A stretch of DNA of 64,000 bases from Zizania palustris (GCA_019279435.1 JAAALK010000868.1:1-64000); one strand, 5' to 3'; counted from the first letter of the stretch, positions 33,465 through 46,440 are shown. Program-made: numbers and translations. The notes: generated from the sequence alone by a model not told the origin.

Positions 33465-33963
33465 GTATAGAGTATAGATTGGAGAGTCATATTAAGCTTT
33501 GTTTTTTACTAAGTCCACTATTCTAAATTTGATCAAATTTATAGAAAATATTAACAATTATAATAGATCTAATGATGTTTATTTGATATTGAAATTATTT
33601 TTTATATAAATTTAGTCAAACTTAAGATAATTTAACTTATAACAAATCGAATTTACTCCGTAGCTTATTTTGAGACGGAATTAGTATTAAACACGAGCCA
33701 AAACATTTACAAGCAAATTATTCTAAAATGCTATTGGTTGACTTCAAAAAGCGTGAAACACTTTATTTTGCCACGAGAAATGTAAGGCTAAAATATTAAA
33801 ATTTGAGAATTTGGGAACCTTTTTGTTTTTGGACAGCATAATGCAAGATTGAATTGTACGGACGGATCGCGCGAACACACGAAGTCCGCAACTCCGCATC
33901 GCTCCCTCCGCTCATCTTGCGGCGGAAGAAAGGAAGCCGAGAGAGGTAACCACGGGCACGGCC
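33465..33963 (+). promoter_or_regulatory. Upstream region of the ABC1-like kinase gene
   Basis: After the copia target duplication, about 33510-33690 is AT-rich and ends with CTCCGTAGC...GAGACGGAATTAGTA, resembling a degraded Stowaway end. From about 33850 to 33960 the sequence becomes GC-rich and should contain the transcription start and short 5' leader. No clear TATA box was fixed. Confidence 0.4.
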
Positions 33964-36900
33964 ATGTGGCGGCGGGCGACGGCGGCGGCGCTGGCCCTGG
34001 GTGCGGGCGCCGGCGGGGCCGCCATCGCCTACTCCGAGGACCCCTCCGCGACCCTCAAGATCTGCACGCACCTGCCCCCGCGCCTCCTCCGCGACAGCGT
34101 CACCGCCGCCACCATCGCGTTCGACTACCAGTACTCCCTCTGGGGCCTCGAGGCGGGCACCCCCGCCTGGGTCAGCGCCAGGCACGACGCCCACCTCCGC
34201 TCCGCCAACCGCCTCCAGGAGCTCTGCTTCAGGAACGGCGGCATCTACATCAAGCTCGGCCAGCACATCGCCCAGCTGGTACGGAATTGGCCTCGCTTGC
34301 TGGTTGATTCGTGTGCCATCTTGCTGTGGTCATCCACGGGTGTCTAAGTAAAATGGCTTGATTTTGGTTGCTGCATGAAGTTGAGGTCTGTTTGTTTGTT
34401 TGTTTTAGGAGTATGTTGTGCCGGAGGAGTACGTGCAGACGATGAGGGCGTCGATGCTGAAGAGATGTCCGGTCTCATCATACGAGCAAGTCTGCGGAGT
34501 GTTTGGGAAAGATATGGGAGAATCGCCGGAAACTGTTAGTTCCTCACCATCCTCCTTGCATTACTGTTTTAGTATATCTTGCAGTGGAAATTTAGCTGCT
34601 GCACAAGTGTACAAGGATCGTTGATGCTTTATCAATTGACAGAATCCACAATTTGCACGCCCGCTTAGTGCATTTCTAACAACGCATATTGATGCTCAAA
34701 CCAAATAATAAATTTATTGGCTGGATCTCGCACAGCCTGTCAATTTGGAAGCAATTCTGATGCCGATTTCTTTTCCTCTGTCCTGGTGTGTAGGTTTTTG
34801 CAGAATTTGATCCTGTCCCACTTGCAAGTGCTTCTCTTGCCCAAGTTCATGCTGCAAGAACTCATGATGGACAAAAAGTTGCTGTTAAGGTCACAATCTA
34901 GTGAAAAACTGCTGTTTGTCTCAAGTACTTTCATTTTTACCTGGGATTCTTACATTACCATCATATAGTTCGAATTTAACCAGCATGTGTGTCCCTCACA
35001 TGTTATATTTCTATCTTGATTTCCAGGTTCAGCATGATCACTTGACAGATACTTCTGTTATAGATATTGCCACTGTGGATTTGATAGTGAACACTCTTCA
35101 TTATGTTTTCCCTACGTTTGACTACAGGTACCACTTGCAGAAGGAACTGACATTGGTTGCATTGTTTCCTTTCTATTCACATGGTACCTCAAAAACTTAT
35201 GATTAGATCCAGAACAACTCTTCTTTTCGGGGGGATTCTATGATCATGCATTGATGCAAAGCTATTATCCCACAAAGTCCCTCATCTTTATGTGTTTATT
35301 GTTGCAAACTTGTTTCTGTGATCCTTGTCCTTTCATTGTAAGCCTGGCATCCTTCGTGTTTTGCTGGGAGGGGGCATGCTTGGCATAAACATCACTGGGT
35401 AGATCAAACACAATTAAAGGATTATCATTCTGGATAGTTACACAAGAAGTTCAGTGTAATTGGTGTAATAGCTCAGGTTTAAGAACTAGAACTATCAAAT
35501 TTGATATTTCAGTTCACTTGTTATCTAATTAGGCCATTTGGGTGCTATTAGGAAGGATGCGTTTGACTCTTTCCATGAATCATCGCTCGTGATTTCAAAA
35601 TTTGAAAGTTGAGCTAGACACTGCAGATATAGTTTCTGAAAGGATAAACATATCTACAATATTTGAGCCTGAATACTATTTTTCATTAGAGTCTTATAAG
35701 TTATAGGTAATGTTCCCATTACATTAGAAATATGTTCTTACTTTGGTAAGAAAGTTTAAGTTCTTCTTAGTGAAGTTTGTATCACCACATTACCACAATG
35801 ATCATAGATTGGTGTCAAAATAAAAATACCTTTTTTGACAAAATTAGATCAACAGTTTTTCAAATACCGAGACCAACAAAAAGATTGTGATTAATTTGAG
35901 TTAAGTGAAACAGCAGTTTTTTTGGCTTGCAATGAGCCCTATAATTACTTTTGGATTTACATTGAAAATGCAATCTTATCCACTTCTTCAGAGAAAAAGT
36001 TGAACATTTATAGTCCTGTACAATTGCAAATGTTCATGAAACACATGCTATGAAGATTTTCATTGTGTAAATGAGACATAGATTCAACATATCCATTTCC
36101 TTGCTGGAAGAGTTGAATCTAGTTCTTCATGAGTGGCACAATATTAGTGCAATTATGCATTCATGGTGCACATATTAAAGGATTTGTAATGCAAATTTTC
36201 CATGCAATGTTCATTTTGCATTAATGCCAGTAAATTTGGTTACATGCAGGTGGTTAGTTGATGAAATCAGAGAAAGCGCACCTAAGGTACCTTTCTTGTA
36301 TTTCATGGCAATTTATTGCTATTGCTGTTACCTTTTGTTCTTCCATGTGCCTGCTATCTTTTTATTTTTTGGTTAATACTTAATAGGTAAATACATTAAC
36401 CTGTGTGTATGATTTATTGATTTGTCATCTGATGATTTTCTAGTTTATTTTACTGTCATGATATTTTCCCTGTAGAATCTCTTATGTTGAACCTGAATTT
36501 TGTGCTCATCAGCACACTTTCCAATAGGGTCTCTTCATGTTGAACTTGATTTTACTGTTTCTATACAGTTATAGAGTAGCCAGATATTAAGGAGCAGTTT
36601 ACACAATTTGGACATGGTACTGATTTCCTCTCATGGTTTCAGGAATTAGACTTCTTGAACGAGGCTAAAAACAGTGAAAAATGTTTGCTAAACTTTAGAA
36701 GGTTGTCTCCTCACATTGCGGATAGCATATATGCCCCCAAGGTTTATTGGAATCTTAGCTCATCTAGAATTCTCACAATGGAGTTTATGGATGCCAAGGA
36801 GATAACTGATGTTAATGGCATTAAAGAACTTGGAATTCGCCCTGTTGATGTTTCAAATCTAGTAAGTTACCACAGTACAATTGTTTGAGAAAAAAGTGCT

Positions 36901-39900
36901 AATGACTTCTTTACAGACTCACTTGACAGTTCTGTAGGTCAGTAAAGCATTTGCTGAGATGATTTTCAAGCATGGTTTTGTTCATTGTGACCCTCATGCT
37001 GCAAATTTGATGATCCGACCCTTGCCACAAGATAGCAAAAAAACTTTTGGTGAGATTCTTGCTGTCTAGCATCACAAACTAAACCAAGTTGTTTTATTTT
37101 TAGTTTTTACTGAAGTTTATCTGAGGTTTCCTGTCCAATAATAACTACGATATGATGAACTTAATAATGCTTACTATTGATATTTTGTTACTTTATTGGA
37201 TAGGTAAAAGAATTGTTAAAAGGTGGTGGGTAGCTCCACCATGTGATGATCTTTAGCATTATAAGATATCTGTTAAGCGAGATGTGGCATGTGATGTATG
37301 CAGTATTGTGAGAACATGCTTATTTGTTTTCAAGCTCCTATGTTACAACATTGCATGATTGAGGCCTTTTTGTTTCAGAATTTCAACATATATGTTTGTT
37401 GCATAGGTCAGTTATTGCATTTCTTCATTATGCCTATATGATTTTACTTGAATGTAGGATGGAGAAAGCCACAGTTAATTCTTCTTGATCATGGTCTTTA
37501 CAAAGAACTTGATTACGCTACTAGGATTAGCTATGCTTCTCTTTGGAAGGTGACAAACTGACAATTCTATCAAAGTTCCTTCTAGGATCATGAGTCAGTA
37601 CTCAGTAGTTATTACTTATTACGAACATTATGAAATTTATTGATGCAGGCGCTTGTTTTTGCTGATGCAAAAGCAATCAAGGAGAACAGTGTCAAACTAG
37701 GTGCTGGGGAGGATCTTCATGCACTTTTTGCTGGTGTTCTCACAATGAGGCCATGGAAAAGAGTCATTGATCCGTCTGTTGATCATCTTGTTTTGGATGG
37801 GAATAATACTGATCGCTCTGAAGTTCAGGTGATATGTGCTATACATTATATTGTTCTCCATGACTCCATCACCAACAGTACATATAAACCTGTTATGTGC
37901 ATTGGCATAATTAGTTAGAATTAGTTAAGATAAGATTAGTTAGTTAGGATTATTTCTGTTTTAAAGATAGAGATAAGATTAGTAGATTAGATTGTATTAG
38001 GACTATAAATACTTCTTAAGGGCTATAGAAAAAACTAAGCAGAAGGAATTATTTAGTTCCTCCTCTGATCTTACCAATTTGGTATCAGAGCAGCCAGGTT
38101 CCAAAGATCCGACACCATGACGACGTTCGTCCCAACCGCAGAAGATATGCAAACCCTCACAAATTTGCAGCAGACTGTTGCCCACCTCCGGGCGTACCTG
38201 GGCTTGGCTCCGGTGGCCTCCACGCTGCTGAGTTTCCCCCACGGCGCAATGGGTTCCCTCTCTGCGCCATTGCCACCATCGCCGCATGCAGAAGCAGAGA
38301 GGAAGGATCGGGAGGTGCTCAACCCCATCCCCATCAAGGAGGTTGCGGATCAGTAGGGCAAGGTGGCCCTCATGGAACCCTCCACAGACGATGCAGCCCT
38401 CATGGCCGACAAGTGTGCCATGGAGCAGGTTGCCCTCGCCGCACCGTCTCTAGTTGCGGAGGCAGAAGCACAAGGGGGAGGAGGAGAGGGAGAGGTTGCC
38501 ATTGGCCAAACCCTAGCCGAGCTCCCTCTGCCACAAGACGCCTCCGCCCTCGAGAAGGCCACTATAGAGGCCCACAAGGTGACGCCAACTGTGGAGACGC
38601 CGTCGCGGGTGGAGTCCCTCTGTGCCGTCATCCCCGCAACCCCCGATGAGGCCGCCTTCCTCAAGATCGGAGGATGGAGGGGACGAGCGCCGCGTTCTGG
38701 GCTCCCACTCAAGCCTCCATCACCGCCGCACACGACATCTACCAAAGGAGCCGAGCACCTCCTCTCTGCTGAAGGCCGTCGGCCATTTGTGGTGGCTCGA
38801 TGGGCTACGACAGGGGGTCACAGGGCGGCGACGGAGGGGGCCCGGGCGGGGCGGTGGCGGCTTTGAAGGGGCGCGTGGCGCCGACGACTTCGGAGGGGGA
38901 CGGCGGCGTCTTCGAAGGGTGGCGACGGAGGGGGCCCGGGCGGGGCGCTGGCGGCTTCGAAGGGGCCGCGCGTGGTGCCGGCGGCTTTGGAGGGGGACGG
39001 CGGCGTCTTCGACAGGAGCCGTGCGCCCAGTCGGCGGCTTCGGAGGGGGACGACGACATCTTCGAAGAGGGCCGCGCGCCACGCCGGCGGCTTTGGAGGG
39101 GGCCCACGCACCTCGCCGATGGCTTCGGAGGGGGGCGGGTGCCGCGCTCTACGCGCTGGAGGAGGGCAGCTGTGGCCTGGACAGGTTGGGCACAAAAAAA
39201 CTCTACCACAGAAGATCTAGATCTGCCACAGAAAATCCAAACTGTTCAGGGAGTCATTTGCTACGCGCACCCCGTGTCGTGTCGTATACCAGAAATTAAT
39301 TTTCAGTTGTTCGCCGTTGCACGTCTCTGTTTATCCGGATTTTCAGCTCGAGGACGAGATGATTTCCGAGGGAGGGAGAGATTGTTATGTGCATTGGCAT
39401 AATTAGTTAGAATTAGTTAAGATAAGATTAGTTAGTTATGAATATTTCTGTTTTAAAGATAGAGATAAGATTAGTAGATTAGATTGTATTAGGCCTATAA
39501 ATACCCCTTAAGGGCTATGGAATAAACTAAGCAGAATGAATTATTTAGTTCCTCCTCTCCTCCTACCAAAACCATGCAAATGAACAACAATCAACAGTAC
39601 CAGTACTTGCAGTGTATTACTTTGTTATCGTCTCATGCTAGAAATGGAATTTAATCATTGCTCATTAGTGATTTTTTCATTGTTCTTCAAAATACAACTT
39701 CTATAAATCTTCTTGATCTTCCGATAGTAAGAGAAAAAAGGTCACCAAAGTGATATGGAATTGTGGAATATCAGCCCAAGTTGGCTCTAAAGAGATTTGA
39801 AACAACATGTCTTTAAATCTCCAATCTAAAACCTATTTACCATATGAACCATGGTTTTAAGTCAAAATTTCATTACAATACATTTTTATTAATCATCTCC

Positions 39901-40914
39901 AATCTCCTAATATTTTGGAACTTTGCAATCTATTGCCATTTCTGTATAACATTACATTCTTGTATCCCCTTCCCTCCCCCATTCTCATTTTTATGATTTT
40001 TGGTCCTTGTACATCTAATTCCATTAGATGATTGAACTGGGATAGGTCAGTCAAAAATTTCTTTTTGGCCTATCGATGGGTACCATTCTACCTTAGAGTT
40101 ACTTGATCCACTGTTGATTGATTGTTTATTTCTTTGGTACAGATGTATGCTTCCTTATATTTTTCGGAGATCTCAGAGCTTCTAAGGAGACTACCAAGGG
40201 TCATCTTGTTGATGCTTAAAACAAATGATTGTTTACGTGCAGTCAATCATGTCCTGGTAAGCAAAATGAAATTACTACAGTAAATATGTGGGCTGTCATA
40301 TACTCAGATATTCATGCATTTTTCACTTCCCTTGATGCTTTTGATAATCAAGATATGTAAGTTGTGCTGCAAATAATTTATATATCGAAGGAAGCATGAG
40401 ACTGACCTATGGGGTTTATCATAGTTACACTGGCTTGAATTGTTTAATACCTTGCACAATAATAAGCAATGAACCACAGCAAATCATTACAAAAATGAGA
40501 GGAGGGGACGGGGTAGGTATTATTTATTTTATTGCCTTCACTGGAATAAATTCCGTCTTTATCTGTGTTCTTTTCCATAGAAGATCAATACTGCCTATTG
40601 CCTAATAGGGAGTAGGGACTAATACAATGTTGGGACGCTCAATCTAGTCATACATAAACTCGAGAATTATTACATGCTTTTTGGTCCTTTTTACATGTGT
40701 GCTGCTTTGTCAGGTTGGAGGTTCTTCAATGGAATCATTTGTAATCATTGGACGGGTCTCGTCTGAAGCTGTTTTGGAAGCTAAAAAGATGGCTATGAGA
40801 TCGTTTCTGAATAAACTGGTAATATGGCTGGAGGAAATTTTACTGGAGGCTCGATTCTTTAGTTTGAAGTTGGTGTTGTGTTTTATGCAACTTAAGAAAT
40901 TATTGCCCTGTTAA
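33964..40914 (+). CDS. ABC1/AarF-domain atypical kinase (ADCK1-like)
   Basis: Eleven exons (33964-34278, 34409-34534, 34794-34889, 35027-35127, 36250-36286, 36643-36861, 36938-37049, 37458-37549, 37649-37828, 40143-40256, 40714-40914) join in phase into 530 codons plus stop, all introns GT/AG. Visible ABC1 motifs: KLGQ in GGIYIKLGQ (about 93-101), an Ala/Ser-rich loop ASASLAQVH (about 158-166), the Lys of VAVK (179), ExD-type ELDFLNEAKN (226-235), HCDPHAAN (314-321) and LLDHG (344-348, DHG in place of DFG). The N-terminus (MWRRATAAALALGAGAGG) is Arg-bearing and hydrophobic, compatible with mitochondrial targeting. Relatives support coenzyme Q or lipid homeostasis, partly as ATPases; the substrate here is unknown. 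Intron 9 carries an LTR element; a young copia element sits upstream. Confidence 0.92.
37891..38076 (+). repeat. 5' LTR of the intronic element
   Basis: The 186-bp copy contains a TATAAATA motif (CTATAAATACTTC, about 38004) and is directly followed by the primer-binding site. Confidence 0.9.
38117..39300 (+). other. Unrecognised GC-rich cargo of the intronic LTR element
   Basis: The first frame after the primer-binding site (38117-38356) reads MTTFVPTAEDMQTL then Pro/Ser-rich sequence, and a second (38363-38866) is Ala/Glu-rich. Neither shows a retroviral domain. From about 38810 to 39170 the sequence is a degenerate minisatellite based on GGCTTCGGAGGGGGACGGCG, which opens long frames on both strands. 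Function is unknown; the cargo may be only structural. Confidence 0.45.
39383..39568 (+). repeat. 3' LTR of the intronic element
   Basis: It matches the 5' LTR base for base in length. Differences cluster near CCTATAAATACCCC and the CTCCTCCTACCA end. Confidence 0.9.
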
Positions 40915-42303
40915 AGGCAGCTCAGCACACCAACAGTTCTTGGACTTGTGTAAAAGAAAAGAGAAGCTCTCATTTAGTGTTTTTCTGGGAGAAAAAGTTG
41001 ATAGTGTTTAGAATTTTGGGTATACACCATTCTTTTATATAAACCATTTTGCTCCCAGGATTGGTAGTTTTTCATGGTGATCAGCTACTCCCAAACAGAA
41101 GATGATGCCACATCGCCACTATGGCATCACACGTTTCTAATAGGTGGATACAAGTATAGAAAATCCCATATTTGGACAATGTAACTCTAATTTCATGGAT
41201 CCAGCAAATGGCAGCCTGGTGAATGTGATGTGCCAATTGTGTTTTACAAGATGCAAGTATAATAAAATTAAGGGGAATCAACATTGACTCGATATTTGCC
41301 TGTGCAGATTTCCTTTGGCAAATTATCGTGACAATTTATCATGACGGCGATCTTCTTTTTTTGCTCCTACCTTTCTGCTAGCCTTTCTTTCCTTGTGCTG
41401 ATGTGCTGCTTCATGCATTCGAGATGCTGATGAACACAACATATCGTGTTTGTACTTCAAGAAAACAGTTGCGGAGTTGGAAAAAAAATCTTAGAATGGT
41501 AGTGACGTTGAGCTAGAAAAGATCATATACATATATCTCTCCAATCTCGAAGAGCTTGTCTAAAACTCATTCTTTAGAACATTATACTTTGTTTGTATAA
41601 ATTGGAAAATTTCAAATTCAAACGGATATCTTTTCAAAGGCTCAAACCAATCTTATTGACAAAGCAAGTAGGCTATATTGTGATAGTTTCTGACTTCCTA
41701 TCAGAGAACTAAATTATTTGAATATTTATAAACACAAAATTAAATGTGTAATAATTAATGAGAGACGACACGTCGTATCATTCAATATTGAATGAGTTCA
41801 TGAACCATCTCACTTGTCTCACGAGCACAAAGAACCAGTGAATTCTGGTTACGGATATGAGTATATCAAAATTTCGAAGTTAAGCGTGATTGGATAAAAG
41901 TATCACTACGCTAAGCTGCTCTCTGCTCAGACCTCGGCCACCGGCAGAGATAATCACATTCACACATCCATGGTTTCTGTCACTAAGCCAGAACTGTAGT
42001 ACAAATGTCAGGTCTGAACTCTGAACCCAGCTCAATGTCAGGAAAAAAAGAAAACCATTAACCGCCAAATGCCATAACTTAAAATATGGTTTGATTTGTC
42101 AAAATTAGTCGTCAACTAAAACGCCACCAGCATCAGCTACAGGGTTTGTTGCAGCAGGCAGAGGCAGATCATCTTAATTACCGAGGTCAGTGACCAGCAG
42201 ATAACAGGCAGCTTCAGAGCAATCGTTAACTGGGTAATGTGATCTTTCCAATGAAGAGGCGAACAGAATTGAAAGGGGAAAAAAGTTAATTCCCCGGTGC
42301 CTA
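40915..42303. other. 3' flank of the kinase gene and intergenic sequence
   Basis: The kinase 3' untranslated region probably extends to about 41000-41050 (GTGTAAAAGAAAAG-type sequence near 40950). A block at about 41706-41815 (ATTTGAATATTTATAAACAC, AATTAAATGTGTAATAAT, GACGACACGTC) is a partial relative of the MITE at 54121-54618. No gene is seen in the rest. Confidence 0.45.
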
Positions 42304-42624
42304 AGTACCTGTTTATTTTCTTTAGTCCAAAATTTAGTCCCGTCACATCGAATGTTTAGATATTATTTTGGAGTATTAAAGGTAAACTATTTATAAAACC
42401 CATTTATAATTGGTGGATTATTCGCGAGACGAATCTAATAAGCCTAATTACGCCATGGTTTGATAATGTGATGCTACAATAAACATTGCTAATCATGGAT
42501 TAATTAAGTTTAAAAAATTTGTCTCGCGAATAATCCTCCGATTCCGCAATTATTTTTATAATCAATTCAAGTTTAATCCTTTAAATTAATGTTAAACATA
42601 CTACCATCAAAACAAACGCTACCT
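42304..42624. mobile_element. MITE family A, copy 3
   Basis: It starts GTACCTGTTTATTTTC and ends with the complement of TAGGTAGCGTTTGTTTTG. It shares AGTCCAAAATTTAGTCCC, TTCGCGAGACGAATCTAA, GTGATGCTACA and TTTGTCTCGCGAATAATC with the other copies. The mirror arrangement of the two CGCGA blocks gives a long foldback. Confidence 0.65.
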
Positions 42625-42639
42625 AAAACTGGGGTGATG

Positions 42640-43790
42640 TGAGTGGTTCTCCTTTTCGCCTTTACTACTAGCGACCGTAGTACTTGGGCAGTACGCATGG
42701 TACCACGAAAAAAAGAGAGGTCGTCGCCGTCCCCGTGTCACAAAGAATCGGACCGACGCCACGCCGGTGGGACGAACAAGAGCAGAAGACGGGGACGAGG
42801 CGACGTTTAATGCGCTCGCCCTACCAATGGCGTCGTTCGGCTGCACTGCACTGCACTGCGGCGAGACTGCGGCCAGGCGGGCAGGGGGAGGGAAGCGCAC
42901 CTCCAAGTGCGTGTACGGCTGGCCGGCGCGCGCGCATGCATGCGCGAGCTGGGAGGGGTGCCCGGCCGGCGGGAAAGTGGTCGCAAAGGTGAGCTAGGCT
43001 AAGCTATTGGGAGCGCAGCCCGGCAGCCTGCGCGCAGGCGCCGCACTGTGCGTGCGCAGAGTCGGACAGGTCGGAGCCTCGGACAGGGGGAAGGGTGAAA
43101 AAAAGGTGGGAACACCACGAGAGGAGGAGCTGGCGCGCACGGCACACAGGAACAGCGCGCTATCCTGTAGACAATAATTGGCCAGGAGAGACGACTGGGC
43201 GCGCGCTGCGGCTGCGCCCGGACGGCCGGGCCACGGCCTGTAGTACGTACGGGGCGCGCGGTGCGGCAGGCGACGACGACGACGGAACAGCGGGGCACCA
43301 CAGCAGCAGTGGGGCTGGGGGCGAACCAGCCATGCAGCCAGCCGGTCCCCCGCTCCCGCGCGCAGGCAAGCGGCCAAAACGACACACGCAGGCAGCGGGT
43401 GGCTCGGCAGCACGTACCCGGGGCGACAGGACAGGGCGGCCATGCCTGCAGGGGGGAGGGGCGTGGTTAATTGAGGGCCGGGGCACGCGCCGCGCCAGAG
43501 GGGATAACCCCACTTTCCGAGCGCGGCCGCGGGTTGGCCGGCTGGCGCGACGCAGTACCCTGCCTCTGCCTGCCTGCGCGCGCCCGGCCGGGAGCGTGGC
43601 CGTGGTGGTGCTTGTACGGCGCGTCGAAAGATCCAAGGGGCGCCGCGGTCGGCCTGCTGTGCCCCTCTTCCTTTCGCGCCGTTTTGCCCGCCTCCTTTAT
43701 GGCAAAGCCAAACGTTGTTACCTGCATGCGTGCGTACGTGTGCTACTCTTACTTCATGCATCCTAGTCGATCTCCTACTAGCTAGTTCCA
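42640..43790. other. CpG-rich stretch without a supported gene
   Basis: Base composition resembles a grass promoter or first exon, and long frames appear on both strands (265 codons on minus at 43791-42994, 223 on plus at 43095-43766). I recognise none, the frames overlap one another, and no domain, signal peptide or splice-consistent continuation was found. It might be the 5' region of a non-coding or lineage-specific transcript. Confidence 0.35.
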
Positions 43791-44599
43791 TGGCTTGTGC
43801 ATGTTTTTCCCCTTGGATTTTTCGAATGTTTAAGCTGTTTTTTCGATGGGTTCGTTGGAGATCACGATAGAGTTAATGATACGTAGTAGGTATACCTTTT
43901 GTGGACATGAAACATTTGCGGGTATTTTGGTTTAGTAAGCTGAAGTCCACTGATAAGAAAACGGTTGGAGTGGGGATTGCAGCGATTCTCTGGTTATTTG
44001 GAAGCTTAGAAATAATGCGTGTTTTCGTAATAAGAATATCCATGACCCTGTTGAACCTGTTTTCGTATTACATGTCCGTAATAATGACAGTTTCAAGGAC
44101 TCTCGTTTTTTAACCCTTTTGGTTGGTTGATTTTATAGAACCAGGTTTGGTTGTTTCCTGGGCTCAGTTTCATTTCTATAATGGAAATGGGAATGGGTGA
44201 CGCTTGCAGCTGCTCATTGCAGCATGCAAATTCAACTCGTACGAAACATGTCATGCACAGCTTACGGTCTCTTAATTTACCAGCTAAAATAGTGTTTATT
44301 GTTTAATATTAATCATATGTGTATTTCTATATATATCTAATCATGTAAATTTTCAATCTTAGTCAAAAATATATCATATATAAAACTGATAGGCATATTG
44401 GCATATTGCTCGCCAGGAGGGTTAGGAAATGCTTGCCCGATCATTAGGCCAATATTACACGAGAGAATCGAATTGAAGGACTAGAAACGAGAGACACACA
44501 CTAGCTTGCACGAAAACAACAAAAGGATCGAGACGCGCGAAAGACACAGTGGTGGAATGAAACCCAACGCTAATTAAGATCATCAGATCGATAGCTAGC
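43791..44599. other. Intergenic, 3' of the LOG gene
   Basis: AT-rich with no gene recognised. The part next to 44599 should be 3' untranslated region of the minus-strand LOG gene. Confidence 0.4.
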
Positions 44600-46384
44600 T
44601 TAGCTTCTTTTTCTCTTCACGCCAGCTGCCGCGGCCGCGCCGTCGTCGTCGACCACTGCCGCCGCCGTCAGCTTGGTGAGCAGCTCGGCGGCGGTGTCGG
44701 CGAGGACGAAGATGTTCCTCGCCGCGGCGTCGATGAAGCCCTCCTCGACGCCCTTGTCGAACAGCGAGAGTAGGCTGTTGTAGTAGCCGTCCACATTTAG
44801 CAGTCCCACCTACAATTAATGCACACACACATATATATAGATTTTTAACTGATGTTATATATTAGTTCATCCGATCGGATATATGATCGAAAATGATTAG
44901 ACATGAAGGGTCTGTTGTTTCAGTTTCTAGCATCTAGAGATTCTCAACAGCTAGATAGTCTGAGTAACTGGTGGTTTCTAGCTTCTGAATTTTAGTTCAT
45001 TTTTAGATTCTGTAGCTACTGATTCTCACAAACTGAGGCCAAAATCTAGACCATAAAATCTAAACCGTTTATTTCTATACCAAATTTTAGAAATAGCTGC
45101 AGCTTCCAGCTAAAACAAATACGCTGGAAGTTAAGCTTGAAGGCACCGGCGGCCTAGCTATAAATAGAATCCTGATATATCCACCGGCAAATGGCAATAA
45201 TATTATAGAACGCAAATGACAGTTAAATACGACAAGCTAGCTAGCTAGCTGCTAGGTATATATATACACATTTACTAGCTTTATTTACCGGTTTGTTGTG
45301 GATCCCCAGCTGCGCCCACGCGATGATCTCCAATAGTTCTTCGATTGTCCCGTAACCGCCTGCTAACATATGGCTTGTCGTTTGTTTCAGTTAGTTTGCA
45401 TGTTAATTAAGCCAAATTAAGAGTGTTTTTTGAGCTTTGACGACGGCGATCGACCTGGCAGGGCGACGAAAGCGTCGGCGTGTTTGGCCATCTCTGACTT
45501 GCGCTCGTGCATGTCCCTGACCACTTTCACCTCTCCAAACGTCTCGCCTGACACCTAGACAGGAAATGCTTGAGCATGCAGACACACTCAAAAAACACGT
45601 TCCATATTCGCAGTTAAAAATAAGGAAAGATAGGCAGATATATAGCAGTGAATCTTTACGAAAAGTTAGCTACTAAGGAAGCAAGGATAGTGGTAGCAGT
45701 TCCCCAGAAGTCAGAAGAGATTCGATGGCCATACCTCCTGAGGTAGGAGAGCGCTAGGGATGACCCTGCATGTATGCATGCACAGATATGGATCATCAGA
45801 TTGTTCAGAGATTATTCAGAGTGAGTGAGTGAGTAGCTATAGCTAGCTTAGCCTGTCTGGCCGATCGATGTTGGAAATGTCGCGCGATGGACTGCATATA
45901 TATATGGTACGTACCCGAGGACGTGGCGGCCGCCGTCGTGGACGGTCTTGGAGACGAGGCCCATCAGGCCGCCGCTGCCGCCGCCGTAGACCAGATCGAG
46001 CTGCCTCTCCACCTGCATGCGCGCGCGCGCATTTGTAATAATAATAATTATGTATACACATATATACATGGATATAGATCTATCGATCAATGGATGCGTT
46101 TGTGGTGTCAGAACTTGACATTTTGACAAGGCCAGGGCCAGCATCAGCATCAGCATCACTTCGAGTTCAAGCAGGATGGCTACTGACTGTCTGACTCTAT
46201 CTGACTGAGAGTGAGTGATCCAGTGACTCACCAGCTGCTTTCCGAGGTCGAGAGCGGCGGCGCTGAAGGACGGCCGGTTCCCTGGCCGGCTTCCGCAGAA
46301 GACGCAGATCGTCCGCACCGCCGGTCCGCGGCCACCGCCGCAGCTGCTCTCCTCCACGGCCAGCTTCGCTTGGTTCGGCTCCAT
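44600..46384 (-). CDS. LOG-type cytokinin riboside 5'-monophosphate phosphoribohydrolase
   Basis: Six exons on minus (46384-46232, 46012-45915, 45765-45735, 45554-45455, 45359-45289, 44809-44600) join in phase into 220 codons plus stop, all introns GT/AG. The protein has the LOG landmarks: TICVFCGSRPGNRPSF near residue 26, LVYGGGSGGLMGLVS, VVRDMHERK (105-113) and PGGYGTIEE (127-135). The last motif with the Arg/Glu residues forms the nucleotide-binding catalytic site. The enzyme releases the active cytokinin base from its riboside monophosphate, normally in cytosol or nucleus. The C-terminus ends in an Asp/Ala-rich tail with KRKRS, a possible but unproven nuclear signal. Length is typical. 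Intron 5 contains a MITE-like insert (44908-45123). Confidence 0.94.
44908..45123. mobile_element. MITE-like insert in intron 5 of the LOG gene
   Basis: The left end GGGTCTGTTGTTTCAG is roughly mirrored by the complement of GCGTATTTGTTTTAGC at the right. Internal TTTCTAGC and CTAGA blocks recur. About 216 bp; no duplication was confirmed, so this is tentative. Confidence 0.45.
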
Positions 46385-46432
46385 GTGTGTGGACTGCCTG
46401 CAGCCCAGGGAAGAAGAGATCGAAGGTGGATG

Positions 46433-46440
46433 CTATATAT
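46433..46440 (-). promoter_or_regulatory. TATA box of the LOG gene
   Basis: ATATATAG on the minus strand lies about 50 bp upstream of the start codon, implying a transcription start near 46405 and a very short 5' leader of about 20 bases. Confidence 0.5.

Larger units (their letters stand above)
37891..39568 (+). mobile_element. Non-autonomous LTR retrotransposon in intron 9 of the kinase gene
   Basis: Two 186-bp LTRs (37891-38076 and 39383-39568) begin TGTTATGTGC and end ACCA. The perfect duplication AAACC flanks the element (37886-37890, 39569-39573). TGGTATCAGAGC (from 38080) is the primer-binding site and GAGGGAGGGAGAG precedes the right LTR. I count about 11 differences between LTRs (roughly 6%). 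The interior has no recognised gag or pol. It is in the same orientation as the host gene. Confidence 0.92.

Noticed and set aside
38720..39299. Frames of 120-225 codons in the intronic LTR element
   Set aside because: They follow a degenerate GGAGGGGGACGGCG-type minisatellite and show no retroelement domain.
42994..43791. 265-codon minus-strand frame in the GC-rich region
   Set aside because: High GC content suppresses stop codons; a 223-codon frame overlaps on the other strand, and no domain or family pattern is visible in either.
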